From the NCBI RefSeq assembly GCF_000423745.1, contig NZ_AUIO01000001.1, forward strand, positions 337,991-401,990: a stretch of 64,000 nt of DNA, given 5' to 3'. Of the stretch, positions 1 to 8,546 are shown in pieces. The stretch's first letter is position 1; each line of letters starts with the position of its first letter. Below the pieces are notes generated by a model. It was not told the DNA's origin. It did no database searches and saw only the letters and a program-made list of their open reading frames with translations. The translations under genes were made by a program, and so were the position numbers. Origin of the DNA: Streptococcus plurextorum DSM 22810 (GTDB lineage Bacteria; Bacillota; Bacilli; Lactobacillales; Streptococcaceae).

Positions 1-1686
1 TGTTTCAAACGCCTCTTCTGATTCGTCTACTGGCAGGTCATCAGCGGTATCAGTATTGTAAATTAAAAGCTGAGTTTTGTTTTCAGGACACGCCTCTTGT
101 TGATGAGCTGAACCTGCTACTAACAAATGCGTTTCATCATAGCGAATATCCCCCAAATCCTCGTCCATGAGATGACGGAAAAGATCATTGGTAGCCTCTA
201 AAACAACAGCATGCGAACGGAAATTTTCCTTGAGCAAAATGAGCTTACCGGCACTCGGATGATCTTGAAACCGTTTGAACTGTTGGTGGAAAATCTGCGG
301 ATCCGCCTGACGAAAACGGTAGATGGATTGTTTAATGTCTCCCACCATAAAACGGTTGTGACCATTTGATAAGAGTTCTAACAACCGTTCCTGAGTGTGG
401 CTGTTATCCTGGTACTCGTCTACCATCACTTCATGGAAATGCTCACGATAAGCCTGTGCCACTTGAGGAAAGTCTTCTAAGACTTGTATCGCCAAATGGG
501 CAATGTCGTTAAATTCAAAAGCATTTTCCTGAATTTTCGCTTGCAGGTATTGGTCACTGAAATCAGAGACAAAATCTCTTAATAAAACAAGGAGAGGCAA
601 ACTCTCTGGCTGATAACGTCCAATCACATCAGCCTCAAACAAGGCTCTTTTCGCCTCAAGAAATGGGGCTAAATAGTCTGGTCTCGCCTGATTATAGTCC
701 TTTGAAAAAGCTTTGAGCTCCTCATCCTTAACATTTCCAATCCGCATGGTCAGCTGACTAGAGAGAGCCGAGACCTTATCTAAAAATGTTGCAACTTGCT
801 CTCGACTGCTGAGCACATCAAAATGGCCTAAGAGCTCAATCACTTCCTGAACGGCATCTAGGTATTTATAGGATTTTTGAAATTCCTGAGTCACCGTCTC
901 ATAATGGTGTTGGAAAAATGCTAGGGCATCTGTGATGGCCTTATCCAAAACGTTAGGAGACAAAAATTCTGATAAATAAACCTCAAGCTGCTCCTTAAGA
1001 GGTGTCTGATTAGCTGCTAAAAAGCAACTCTCCAACCACTGCTTAGGGCTAGCTGTGGACTGACTAAACTGATAAATGTCGTAAACTAAGGCACGAAAGG
1101 CAGCACTATCTTTGCGATTGCCACTAAAATTGCGCACCAACTTAATAAAGTCCTGACTCGACTGTCCGGTCATATAGTCTGAAAAGAGATCTTGGAAAAC
1201 CTGGCCTTTCAAAATATCCTGTTCAGACTTTTCCGCCATTATGCGAAACATTGGAGAAATGCCTAAAAGATAACCGTGTTGATTGACTAATTTTTGAGTA
1301 AAGGCATCCATTGTTCCAATATCAGCAGCACTAAGGAGGGCAACTTGCTCCGACAAATAGACCATCTCTTCTTCGCTTTTGGCCTCTTTGAGCATATCTG
1401 TCAATCCTGCTTCTAAACGCTCTTTCAACTCCCCAGCAGCCTTTACCGTAAAGGTCGAAATAAAGAGCCTATCAATCGAAATCCCACGGCTGATGATGTC
1501 CAAAATCCGGCGAACCATGACAAAAGTCTTTCCAGAACCCGCAGAAGCCGACACCAAAATATTGGTGCCACTGGTGTAAATAGCTTCAATCTGCTCAGGT
1601 GTCAGTTTGCGCTCCTTATTTGATGTCGCCTCCTCAGCAATACGGGCAGCAATCTCTGTCTCCGTCAAAAACGCTTTAACGTCCAT
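1..1686 (-). CDS. rexA: ATP-dependent helicase/nuclease subunit A, RexA (AddA), N-terminal part
   Basis: This is the first 562 codons of RexA; the rest lies beyond the left edge. RexA is the helicase and nuclease subunit of the RexAB (AddAB) double-strand-break resection complex. The translated minus strand shows the UvrD-type Walker A ASAGSGKTF near residue 50 and motif II VDEYQDN near residue 420, followed by GDIKQSIYRFR. The ATG at 1686 overlaps the end of rexB by 11 nt and follows a GGAGGAAG Shine-Dalgarno, so the two are translationally coupled. The C-terminal nuclease domain is not visible here. Identification is secure from motifs plus the rexB neighbour. Confidence 0.95.
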   Translation of the reverse strand, partial: MDVKAFLTETEIAARIAEEATSNKERKLTPEQIEAIYTSGTNILVSASAGSGKTFVMVRRILDIISRGISIDRLFISTFTVKAAGELKERLEAGLTDMLKEAKSEEEMVYLSEQVALLSAADIGTMDAFTQKLVNQHGYLLGISPMFRIMAEKSEQDILKGQVFQDLFSDYMTGQSSQDFIKLVRNFSGNRKDSAAFRALVYDIYQFSQSTASPKQWLESCFLAANQTPLKEQLEVYLSEFLSPNVLDKAITDALAFFQHHYETVTQEFQKSYKYLDAVQEVIELLGHFDVLSSREQVATFLDKVSALSSQLTMRIGNVKDEELKAFSKDYNQARPDYLAPFLEAKRALFEADVIGRYQPESLPLLVLLRDFVSDFSDQYLQAKIQENAFEFNDIAHLAIQVLEDFPQVAQAYREHFHEVMVDEYQDNSHTQERLLELLSNGHNRFMVGDIKQSIYRFRQADPQIFHQQFKRFQDHPSAGKLILLKENFRSHAVVLEATNDLFRHLMDEDLGDIRYDETHLLVAGSAHQQEACPENKTQLLIYNTDTADDLPVDESEEAFET

Positions 1687-4600
1687 TTTCTTCCTCCATA
1701 AGGGCTAGTGCTTCAATTTTGTCAATCCCTTGTCCCTTCCTAGGCAATTGCTTCAAGCGTCTAGCATTGGTCAGCAGATGCTGATCCGCTTCAAAGTGTG
1801 TGATAGCTTTCAGTTGTTCTCCCGCGACAGACTTGCCATCTTTGGTATAGGGGTTAATAGCAAAGCTACCTGAGCGAATCGTGGCAATAGCTTTGGCAAA
1901 AAGGGTTTGATTATAAGTCAGCAAGGTATCCAGCTGGGCTTGGTTATACAGGTGTTGCCCATAACTATATGCTCCATTCGCCAAGTGCACCTTATCCTCC
2001 TCTGAAAAAAGGCCTTGGTAAGTCAGCGCTTTAATATTCTGAGTCAAAACATCCTCCTGACTCTTAGTCTTCGCTAGCTGAACGATTGGATTTTGCATGT
2101 GCAGGTACATCGCGCCTAAAAGCTGATCTGTTTCAATGCCATAGGCTTCCTTAACTGCTTGAAGGTAAGTGACTAGTTGAGAATTAAGCCCATTGTAAAA
2201 ATCATTGAGATGAAACTTCCTATCACTAGACTTATAGTCTACGACGCTAAATTTGTCTTTCATGGAAGCATTATCTCCAGCAGAAGCAGGTAAGATATCG
2301 ACACGATCAATAATGCCTTTGACCTTAGCTTGACCTGCAAGGAGAAAATCAAAGGCCTTTTCTTGATCTTTGACCGTCTCAGACTGCATTTCCCTAAAAA
2401 GACTAGCCGTAGATCTAGCCATATCTTCTAAAATCACTTGTGACAAGTAACTTTCTTGATTGTCTGCTTGAAATAGTTGCTTGAAATGGTCTTCTTGATT
2501 GGTTTCAGAGATGGCTCGTTCAAGGCTAGCATCAAAATGAGCCGATGAAAGGTTCTCTCTAAACAAGCGCTCGAAAATTCGGTGCAAGTAGGTCCCGTAA
2601 ACACGAGCATCTGGCTTAAGCGTCTCAGACTCTTGTAACCCCAACACGTAACGTAAAAAGTAGAGGTATTGATTATTGTAAAAGGCTGTAAGAGCCGTAA
2701 CAGATAAGGCAATAGGCTGATTTTTGGGAAAGACGATTGCCATGACCTCTTCTGACACTGGTTTGGTCTTAATTTCTCCCAAAATTTCCGGAAATTCCAA
2801 GGCTTGCTCTGCCATTTGACGACGTAAATATCGAACGGCTACAGCCCAGAAGGTCTGTTCTTCCCTAGTCATCTCAGAAAATAGTTGGCTTTGGTTTACC
2901 GCAATAATTGTCGATAGCAAATCCTTGTAATTGCCTATTTGATCTGAGCTTGCTTGATAGTCAGACCCTCTTTCCTCAACCGTTAAGCCGATAGCAAGCA
3001 ATTCTTTCAGATAGGGCGATATCTCATCTGCAGATTCATTAAGAACTTGTGGCAAGCTGAGCACTAACTGATGGCTGGCCGCATTAAAAAGAGATAGGGC
3101 AGCAAAATGATTTTTCTTGAGATTATCAGCACCCACAATAGACAACTGGGTAGCATCCTCTGTTTTTTCATTGATCAGCGCTCTTTCCTGATCAGTCAAA
3201 AGGCTCTTGTTCTGAGCGTTTTTTGGAAAATGGCTACGCGTCATACCTAGCGCAAAAACGTATTTAGCAGAATGCGGTTCCACCAAATCATAGGATTTGA
3301 TGTTGACCACATCGACTGTCGCTGGTACCGTCCGATACTCTGCAGCCATCATACCAGATTTGAGCAAGGACAGAAAATCAGCTACAGATAAACTGGTCGT
3401 GCCAAAAATGCGATGCATTTGCTCAAGCAAACCAACAAAACAGCTCCAGACTTGCTCGTGCTGATCTAACTCTCCTTCATCTACACCTTGGACTAGCTTT
3501 TCAAAGTTAGTTGTTAATGCAAATTCTTCTAGTAACTGACTGAATTTTTTCAAAAGACTGTCTCCTTTTTGGGGACGGACCTTCAAAAAGTTTACTAGAG
3601 GAGTGATGAGTTGGTGGCGTATCTGATTCAAGTGATCCAGTTGGTAACGGTCTGTCACTTGAAGATGACCTTGTGCATCTCTTTGCCGTTTTTGCCTTAG
3701 ATTGGCTGTAAAATCACGGTTAAATTTAGCCAAACCTTGAATATCCGCAAAAATGACATACTGTTCAAAGCGGTCAATTTCCTCCTGAGTAAACCTACCA
3801 ATTAAACCTGATTTGAGCACATTTAAGACATCTTCTGCTCGGAAATTATAGCGTTTTATACGCTCCAAGGCATCAATCACATTGACCAGTGGATGATGAG
3901 ACATTGACTCTGCTTTGCCGAAGTAATAAGGGATATCAAACTTGTCAAAGAGCTTTTTGACCTGCAAATGGTAACTATCCACATCTCCTAGCAGTACCAA
4001 AATCTCCTTATAGCGGATTCCTTTAGCAAGGAGCTGACGAATCTGACGAGCCACTTGAATGATTTCTTCTCGCTGGTTGACAACTTCCCAAATTTGAATG
4101 CTCTCTTTATCTTCATCTGTCAGCGTAAGGTCTGTCTGGCTAAAATCATGGCGACTTTCCAAGATGGCAGTCAATCGAGAAAAGCTCGTCTGCTCTGCCA
4201 TGTCCCCTAAATAAAGAGGCTTAACCCCAAAACGCTGAGCCAAATGCCGTAAAAACTCTACAGAGGCTTGATAGATATTGCCTTGAATAAAGTTGGTTCG
4301 GTAGGCTTTTTGGCTAGCATAGACGCCAATGATGATGTCTGAACATCGGCCATGAAGAAGATCAATCAAGTATTCTTCCTCAGCTGAAAAACGGGTAAAA
4401 CCATCAATAATGAGGACCGTTTTCTCAAGCTGTTGGTCAAGCTGTCCTGACTGGATTTGATCCCCAAAACGGGATAATTTACTTTGGTTATCAAAATGAT
4501 TCTCTCTCAAATAATCTTCAACAGCTAGGAAAATCTTAGTCAAATCTTGAGCCTTGTCTATCTGCTCCAAATAGCAAAGGTCTTCAATAGTCATATGGGC

Positions 4601-4981
4601 AGTTTTTAGCTCCTTATAGAGGTCAATCAGCTGATGGATGACATTAGCATCTTTACGCAGACGACCATAAACCTTAAGGTCATCCTCCTCAAACTGGCTC
4701 AAGACACGGAAAAAGAGCATGGCTAGCGCCTTATCATCTAGACTTGCTCTGCTATTAGCATCTTTCAGAAGAAAATAACGCGCCATCTGACCAAAACGCG
4801 TCACCGTAATGGCAAACGAAGCTTTCTGAGGCAGGCTTGACAAAACCTTGCGCTCTTTTTCAAAGGAAAGAGAGTTTGGTGCAATGTAAAAGACACGCTT
4901 ACCTTCTTGCGCTAGTTTTTGGGCCTCTGCAGCCAATTTTTTTGTTAAGTCCTGAGACACATCAGTAAAAAAAAGTTTCAT
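1676..4981 (-). CDS. rexB: ATP-dependent nuclease subunit B, RexB (AddB)
   Basis: RexB is the partner of RexA in end resection and Chi-regulated recombination. The 1101 residues are typical for streptococcal RexB. The C-terminal RecB-type nuclease motif is visible as GIIDRVD followed by VVDYKSS and a downstream glutamine (NSQLVTYLQ), with an upstream GTYLHRIFERL histidine motif. AddB proteins of Bacillus type hold an Fe-S cluster with four cysteines around this domain. Here the corresponding segment reads TAFYNNQYLYFLRYVLGL without cysteine, and the C-terminus has none. A GAGAGGAAAG Shine-Dalgarno precedes the ATG. rexA follows with an 11-nt overlap. Confidence 0.95.
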   Translation of the reverse strand: MKLFFTDVSQDLTKKLAAEAQKLAQEGKRVFYIAPNSLSFEKERKVLSSLPQKASFAITVTRFGQMARYFLLKDANSRASLDDKALAMLFFRVLSQFEEDDLKVYGRLRKDANVIHQLIDLYKELKTAHMTIEDLCYLEQIDKAQDLTKIFLAVEDYLRENHFDNQSKLSRFGDQIQSGQLDQQLEKTVLIIDGFTRFSAEEEYLIDLLHGRCSDIIIGVYASQKAYRTNFIQGNIYQASVEFLRHLAQRFGVKPLYLGDMAEQTSFSRLTAILESRHDFSQTDLTLTDEDKESIQIWEVVNQREEIIQVARQIRQLLAKGIRYKEILVLLGDVDSYHLQVKKLFDKFDIPYYFGKAESMSHHPLVNVIDALERIKRYNFRAEDVLNVLKSGLIGRFTQEEIDRFEQYVIFADIQGLAKFNRDFTANLRQKRQRDAQGHLQVTDRYQLDHLNQIRHQLITPLVNFLKVRPQKGDSLLKKFSQLLEEFALTTNFEKLVQGVDEGELDQHEQVWSCFVGLLEQMHRIFGTTSLSVADFLSLLKSGMMAAEYRTVPATVDVVNIKSYDLVEPHSAKYVFALGMTRSHFPKNAQNKSLLTDQERALINEKTEDATQLSIVGADNLKKNHFAALSLFNAASHQLVLSLPQVLNESADEISPYLKELLAIGLTVEERGSDYQASSDQIGNYKDLLSTIIAVNQSQLFSEMTREEQTFWAVAVRYLRRQMAEQALEFPEILGEIKTKPVSEEVMAIVFPKNQPIALSVTALTAFYNNQYLYFLRYVLGLQESETLKPDARVYGTYLHRIFERLFRENLSSAHFDASLERAISETNQEDHFKQLFQADNQESYLSQVILEDMARSTASLFREMQSETVKDQEKAFDFLLAGQAKVKGIIDRVDILPASAGDNASMKDKFSVVDYKSSDRKFHLNDFYNGLNSQLVTYLQAVKEAYGIETDQLLGAMYLHMQNPIVQLAKTKSQEDVLTQNIKALTYQGLFSEEDKVHLANGAYSYGQHLYNQAQLDTLLTYNQTLFAKAIATIRSGSFAINPYTKDGKSVAGEQLKAITHFEADQHLLTNARRLKQLPRKGQGIDKIEALALMEEENGR

Positions 4982-5018
4982 GACTTTCCTCTCATCCTAT
5001 TGGAAATTTTACTAATAC

Positions 5019-5027
5019 TAGTATAAC
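5019..5027 (-). promoter_or_regulatory. Extended -10 promoter of rexBA
   Basis: On the minus strand TGT-TATACT (an extended -10) lies about 38 nt before the rexB ATG. It directly abuts the T-tract of the hairpin at 5026-5052. No good -35 is seen at the usual distance because that position falls inside the hairpin. Confidence 0.5.
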
Positions 5028-5052
5028 AAAAAGCCACCCTTATGAGTGGCTT
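5026..5052 (-). terminator. Hairpin terminator upstream of rexB
   Basis: On the minus strand AAGCCAC and GTGGCTT form a stem followed by TTTTTG. It would stop transcripts coming from the 5053-5336 side before rexB. A near copy of the same stem lies at 5289-5312. Confidence 0.65.
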
Positions 5053-5288
5053 GAACGTAGACAAACTCTATTTTCTCCTTAAACAAACTGAGAAGCTCTG
5101 CTCGCTTAAGATGTGGTTTCCCATGTTGCAACCGAAAATAAGCCTTATTAGGGACTGTTCATCCTGGTAAATGTAGCGTCAACACTAGTTGTAGGCCACC
5201 AGCACTTTTTGAAACATCGGCTCAAAAATGAGACAAGACCTGCCAAAGGAAGTCACTACCGTCCGTTATAGGCTTTATCTTCAGTCTA
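5053..5288. other. Intergenic region without convincing gene
   Basis: This stretch between two similar hairpins contains no good gene. A 37-codon TTG-initiated frame on the minus strand (5131 to 5018) reads plausibly (it contains RAELLSLFKEKIEFVYVQ) but has no ribosome binding site and runs through the terminator stem. It may be a remnant of a decayed gene. Confidence 0.4.
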
Positions 5289-5312
5289 AAAGCCACTCTT
5301 AGAAGTGGCTTT
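5289..5312 (-). terminator. Terminator of the collagen-like protein gene
   Basis: On the minus strand AAAGCCACT and AGTGGCTTT form a 9-bp stem with a 6-nt loop, 24 nt past the stop codon. The run of T is short and partly within the stem, so efficiency is uncertain. Confidence 0.55.
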
Positions 5313-5336
5313 CAGATTATATAGGATACCAAACCA

Positions 5337-7337
5337 TTAATGTTTTTGTTCGCCTTTGCGACGACCTGCTAAGTAGGCACCAACCATACCTATACCAGCA
5401 CCTAGAATAGTCAAATAAGAGAGTAACTCGGTTCCTGTTTTAGGAAGAACAGAGCTTACAAAACGTTCAACAATCGTTGCTGGTTCTTTGACAACTGTTT
5501 CTCCACGTGCTGGGATGCCAGTATCTTTGCCATCCACAACCCAGTTGCCATTGTCGCCAATTGTCACTGACGTTGACTGACCATCTTGGCCATCCTTGCC
5601 ATCTGCTCCTTTGGTAATGAGCACACTGGTCGTATCACTAAAGGTAATAATCGTATTGCCATTAGCATCTGTTTGTGTTTCTACGACGCTAATGCTCTTG
5701 CCATCTTGACCGTCTTTACCATCTGTTCCTTTGTTGATGACTGCTTGGCTGCCATCTGAGAAGTAAAGAACAGTGTTGCCGTCTCCATCAATTTCTGTTT
5801 TGACAATCGTAAGGCTTGCTCCGTCTTGCCCATCTTTGCCATCAACGCCATCTTTGCCATCAACGCCATCCTTACCGTCTACTCCGTCTTTACCATTTGT
5901 GCCATCTTGACCTTTTGGAATAGTAATTGACGTTCCATCACTAAAGGTAACGACAGTATCGCCATTAGCATTAACAGTTGTTGATGTGATGGCAATAGAT
6001 GAACCATCTTGACCGTCCTTGCCATCTTGACCATCTTTACCAGCTAAGCCATCTGCTCCTTTTAGAATGGTTGTCACAGAACCATCACTAAAGGTAACGA
6101 CAGTATTACCATTGGCATCAAAGTCTGTCTTAACCACCGTGATACTGCTACCATCTTTACCAGCTTGTCCAGTCGCACCTGTGGCTCCTGTTTCACCGCG
6201 AGAAGCTTTTCCTGTATCAACACCATCGATAAACCAATTACCGTTTTCTCCAATTGTGATGTCTGTTGTGTTTTTCTTATACTTAGCATAGTAAACCAAG
6301 TCCTTGGTTACATTAGTTGCTAAAATATCCGCACTATCTACGATATTAGTCGTATGATCAACATACCATCCTATGAAAGTATACCCATCTTTTGCTGTTG
6401 CTTCTGGTAAGGTGTTTGATAAAGCAGAGCTGACAGTGCTTCCGTTCCCTTCAACGGTGTAGGTTACAGAAGACTGATTAGAGATGCTTCCTTTTTCACT
6501 ATCTGTAGCAAAGGTTACCTTATAGCTAGGCGCTTCCCAAACGGCTTCTAAAGTAATGGCCGAATCTATCCGTTGCTGAACAACTTCATCGGCACTATAA
6601 ACCTTGTCACTGCCATTGATGCGCCACCCCTTGAATGTCCAACCGTAAGCTTTTTCTGCTTCAGTCAGTGTTGGGACAGTCGTCACATCTGTGTACATCC
6701 CCAGACTATCATTCTGTAAAGCCCCATAGAAGCTGACGTACTGGCGATTGTTACTCGTAAAAGTATAGATGCCATCATTACCTGAGTACCAGATACGGTA
6801 GGATACCGGTTCACCATTTTGGTTTTGTCCGATACTGTTGTTTGGAAACTCCCCTCGTTTAGAGATGGCCATAATTTGGCGCGAACGACTGACAAGCATC
6901 CAGTATAAATCCACTTTTTGACTATCCGACGTAATGGTCACTGTTGATGTTTTCGACTGGAATGGGTAATTACTATCTGTACTTAGGGTAATAGGCACTT
7001 CTGAATCAGTGACCAAACTAATGGTATAAGTCCCTACAGGAAGATTTGCAACAGTGAAGTCACCTGCTGTTGCAGACTGTGCTTGAGATCCCGTTTGTCC
7101 TTCAAAAACAACTTGTCCATTGGTATCCGTCACTCTCACTAAGACTCCGCCATAATTGGCACCTTGAAACCAAGTAACTTGCGTACCACTGGTTGAACCA
7201 TTGGTACGATGAACAAAATCACGGGCACTTTCATTGCCATATTTTCTAACATGCCCATTAATCTCTGCAGCTTCTACTGGATTCATCCATAATCCTAACA
7301 AAAGGGCTGCAAGGCTAATGGTAACTTTTCTTTTCAT
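5337..7337 (-). CDS. LPXTG-anchored collagen-like surface protein
   Basis: Predicted wall-anchored adhesin of 666 residues. The chosen start is the ATG at 7337, seven codons inside the longest frame, because GAGGAG lies 6 nt upstream and a classical signal peptide (MKRKVTISLAALLLGLW) begins there. After the signal come a prealbumin-like module (PVGTYTISLVTD near 105) and InlB-type B repeats with GWTFKGWRI and GYTFIGWYV. From about residue 378 to 606 short Gly-X-Y runs (GKDGQDG, GKDGVDG types) alternate with roughly 30-residue beta-type spacers of the form DANGNTVVTFSDG. The collagen region is bracketed by two similar GENGNW/GDNGNW modules. The C-terminus has LPKTG near 631, a hydrophobic helix and a basic tail (RRKGEQKH). 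It resembles Scl/SclB-type proteins of streptococci; the ligand cannot be inferred. Confidence 0.9.
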   Translation of the reverse strand: MKRKVTISLAALLLGLWMNPVEAAEINGHVRKYGNESARDFVHRTNGSTSGTQVTWFQGANYGGVLVRVTDTNGQVVFEGQTGSQAQSATAGDFTVANLPVGTYTISLVTDSEVPITLSTDSNYPFQSKTSTVTITSDSQKVDLYWMLVSRSRQIMAISKRGEFPNNSIGQNQNGEPVSYRIWYSGNDGIYTFTSNNRQYVSFYGALQNDSLGMYTDVTTVPTLTEAEKAYGWTFKGWRINGSDKVYSADEVVQQRIDSAITLEAVWEAPSYKVTFATDSEKGSISNQSSVTYTVEGNGSTVSSALSNTLPEATAKDGYTFIGWYVDHTTNIVDSADILATNVTKDLVYYAKYKKNTTDITIGENGNWFIDGVDTGKASRGETGATGATGQAGKDGSSITVVKTDFDANGNTVVTFSDGSVTTILKGADGLAGKDGQDGKDGQDGSSIAITSTTVNANGDTVVTFSDGTSITIPKGQDGTNGKDGVDGKDGVDGKDGVDGKDGQDGASLTIVKTEIDGDGNTVLYFSDGSQAVINKGTDGKDGQDGKSISVVETQTDANGNTIITFSDTTSVLITKGADGKDGQDGQSTSVTIGDNGNWVVDGKDTGIPARGETVVKEPATIVERFVSSVLPKTGTELLSYLTILGAGIGMVGAYLAGRRKGEQKH
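5831..5889 (-). repeat. 18-bp tandem repeats encoding GKDGVD units
   Basis: Imperfect tandem copies of an 18-bp unit (atctttgccatcaacgcc on the plus strand) encode consecutive GKDGVD triplet pairs in the longest collagen block. The first two copies are identical and the next is diverged. Such in-frame repeats are prone to copy-number change between strains. Confidence 0.8.
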
Positions 7338-7452
7338 GTTTTTCTCCTCATTTTTCAAAAAGATTAGACCACTACTATTATATACCGATTGTAGGAAATA
7401 GCAAGCATTTTTATAAATTTCCTTGTGGTTTCCCTATCTTTAAAAATTTAGG

Positions 7453-7458
7453 TATAAT
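7453..7458 (+). promoter_or_regulatory. Probable -10 of the YpfJ-like protease gene
   Basis: TATAAT lies about 26 nt before the ATG at 7484. A matching -35 at 16-18 nt is not obvious. The 146-bp space is shared with the divergent collagen-like gene. Confidence 0.5.
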
Positions 7459-7483
7459 AAAGTCAATCATAACTCAGGAGAAA

Positions 7484-8407
7484 ATGATGAAAATAGATGA
7501 TTTAAGAAAAAGCCAAAATGTCGAGGATAAGCGTGGTCAGACTAGCGGCAGAAACTTGGGCTCTTCATTTAACAGAGGAAATTCCAACAATCAACTCCTC
7601 TTACAACTGCTGTTTTCACGAACAGGTTGGAAAACAAAACTCATCCTTATCCTACTACTTGTTTTCCTTGGTGGAGGAACTGGAATTAGCGAACTCTTTA
7701 GCGGTAACAGTAATAGCTACTCAACCAGTCAGGTCACACAGACAGCAAATACAAGCGTTTCAGATAAAGATGCCGAATTTATCTCTAAAGTTCTAGCCTC
7801 GACTGAAGACTTTTGGACCAAAGAATTTCAACGTAATGGTTTAAACTATCAACCACCAAAGCTTGTTCTTTATACGGATTATATCGAAACAGCCAGCGGC
7901 ACAGGTTATGCTCAATCTGGACCTTTCTATAGCCCTGCTGATCAAAAGATTTATCTAGATTTATCCTTTTACCAAGACTTATCCACCAAATACGGCGCCT
8001 CTGGCGACTTTGCTATGGCCTATGTTATCGCCCATGAAGTTGGCCACCATGTCCAAAACGAGCTGGGAACACTTTCAGATTATGCCAAAAAGCATAGTAG
8101 GCTTTCAGAGGTTGAAGGCAATAAACTAAATGTGCGGCTCGAACTTCAAGCCGACTATTACGCAGGGGCTTGGGCAAATGCTGTCGCGGATCAAGGATTG
8201 CTGGACATTGGTGATATTGATGAGGCCCTAACGGCTGCGCATGCTGTTGGAGATGACCATTTGCAACAAGAAGCTTATGGTCGAACAATGCCAGATAGCT
8301 TCACTCACGGGACCTCTGAGCAACGCAAACGCTGGTTCCAAAAAGGGTATGATTATGGTGACCTCCAACACGGCGACACCTTTTCCATCCCTGAAAATCA
8401 ATTGTAA
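7484..8407 (+). CDS. YpfJ-family neutral zinc metallopeptidase, membrane anchored
   Basis: The 307-residue protein belongs to the YpfJ/Zn_peptidase family (PF04228). The zincin motif HEVGH is at about residue 184 (in IAHEVGHHVQ), followed by a conserved RLELQADYYAGAWA segment that should supply the third ligand. A single membrane helix (LILILLLVFLGGG) near residue 57 leaves the catalytic domain outside the cell. AGGAG precedes two ATGs; the second at 7487 is equally possible. It is monocistronic, divergent from the collagen-like gene and followed by a strong terminator. The natural substrate of the family in streptococci is unknown. Confidence 0.9.
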   Translation: MMKIDDLRKSQNVEDKRGQTSGRNLGSSFNRGNSNNQLLLQLLFSRTGWKTKLILILLLVFLGGGTGISELFSGNSNSYSTSQVTQTANTSVSDKDAEFISKVLASTEDFWTKEFQRNGLNYQPPKLVLYTDYIETASGTGYAQSGPFYSPADQKIYLDLSFYQDLSTKYGASGDFAMAYVIAHEVGHHVQNELGTLSDYAKKHSRLSEVEGNKLNVRLELQADYYAGAWANAVADQGLLDIGDIDEALTAAHAVGDDHLQQEAYGRTMPDSFTHGTSEQRKRWFQKGYDYGDLQHGDTFSIPENQL

Positions 8408-8412
8408 GAACG

Positions 8413-8447
8413 AACCCCTTCTGAAGCTGAATTTCAGAAGGGGTTTT
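8413..8447 (+). terminator. Terminator of the YpfJ-like gene
   Basis: AACCCCTTCTGAA and TTCAGAAGGGGTT form a 13-bp stem followed by TT and AT, six bases after the stop codon. Confidence 0.85.
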
Positions 8448-8546
8448 ATACTTCTCTTTCTGTGACAGCTACTAGCCTATAGTTGAATGCCATTTGCTGT
8501 CTAAAACAGTGATGATTTGCAGGTTGAATAAAGAGCAAGGACTTCC

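Noticed and set aside
5018..5131. A 37-codon TTG-initiated frame on the minus strand between the collagen-like gene and rexB.
   Set aside because: The sequence looks protein-like, but there is no ribosome binding site and the frame runs through the terminator stem and the rexB promoter.
5831..5889. Possible CRISPR array because of short direct repeats.
   Set aside because: The repeats are contiguous, in frame and encode Gly-X-Y triplets; there are no spacers and no cas genes.
6067..6291. Plus-strand open frames opposite the collagen-like repeats.
   Set aside because: They are shadows produced by the Gly-X-Y codon periodicity on the coding strand.
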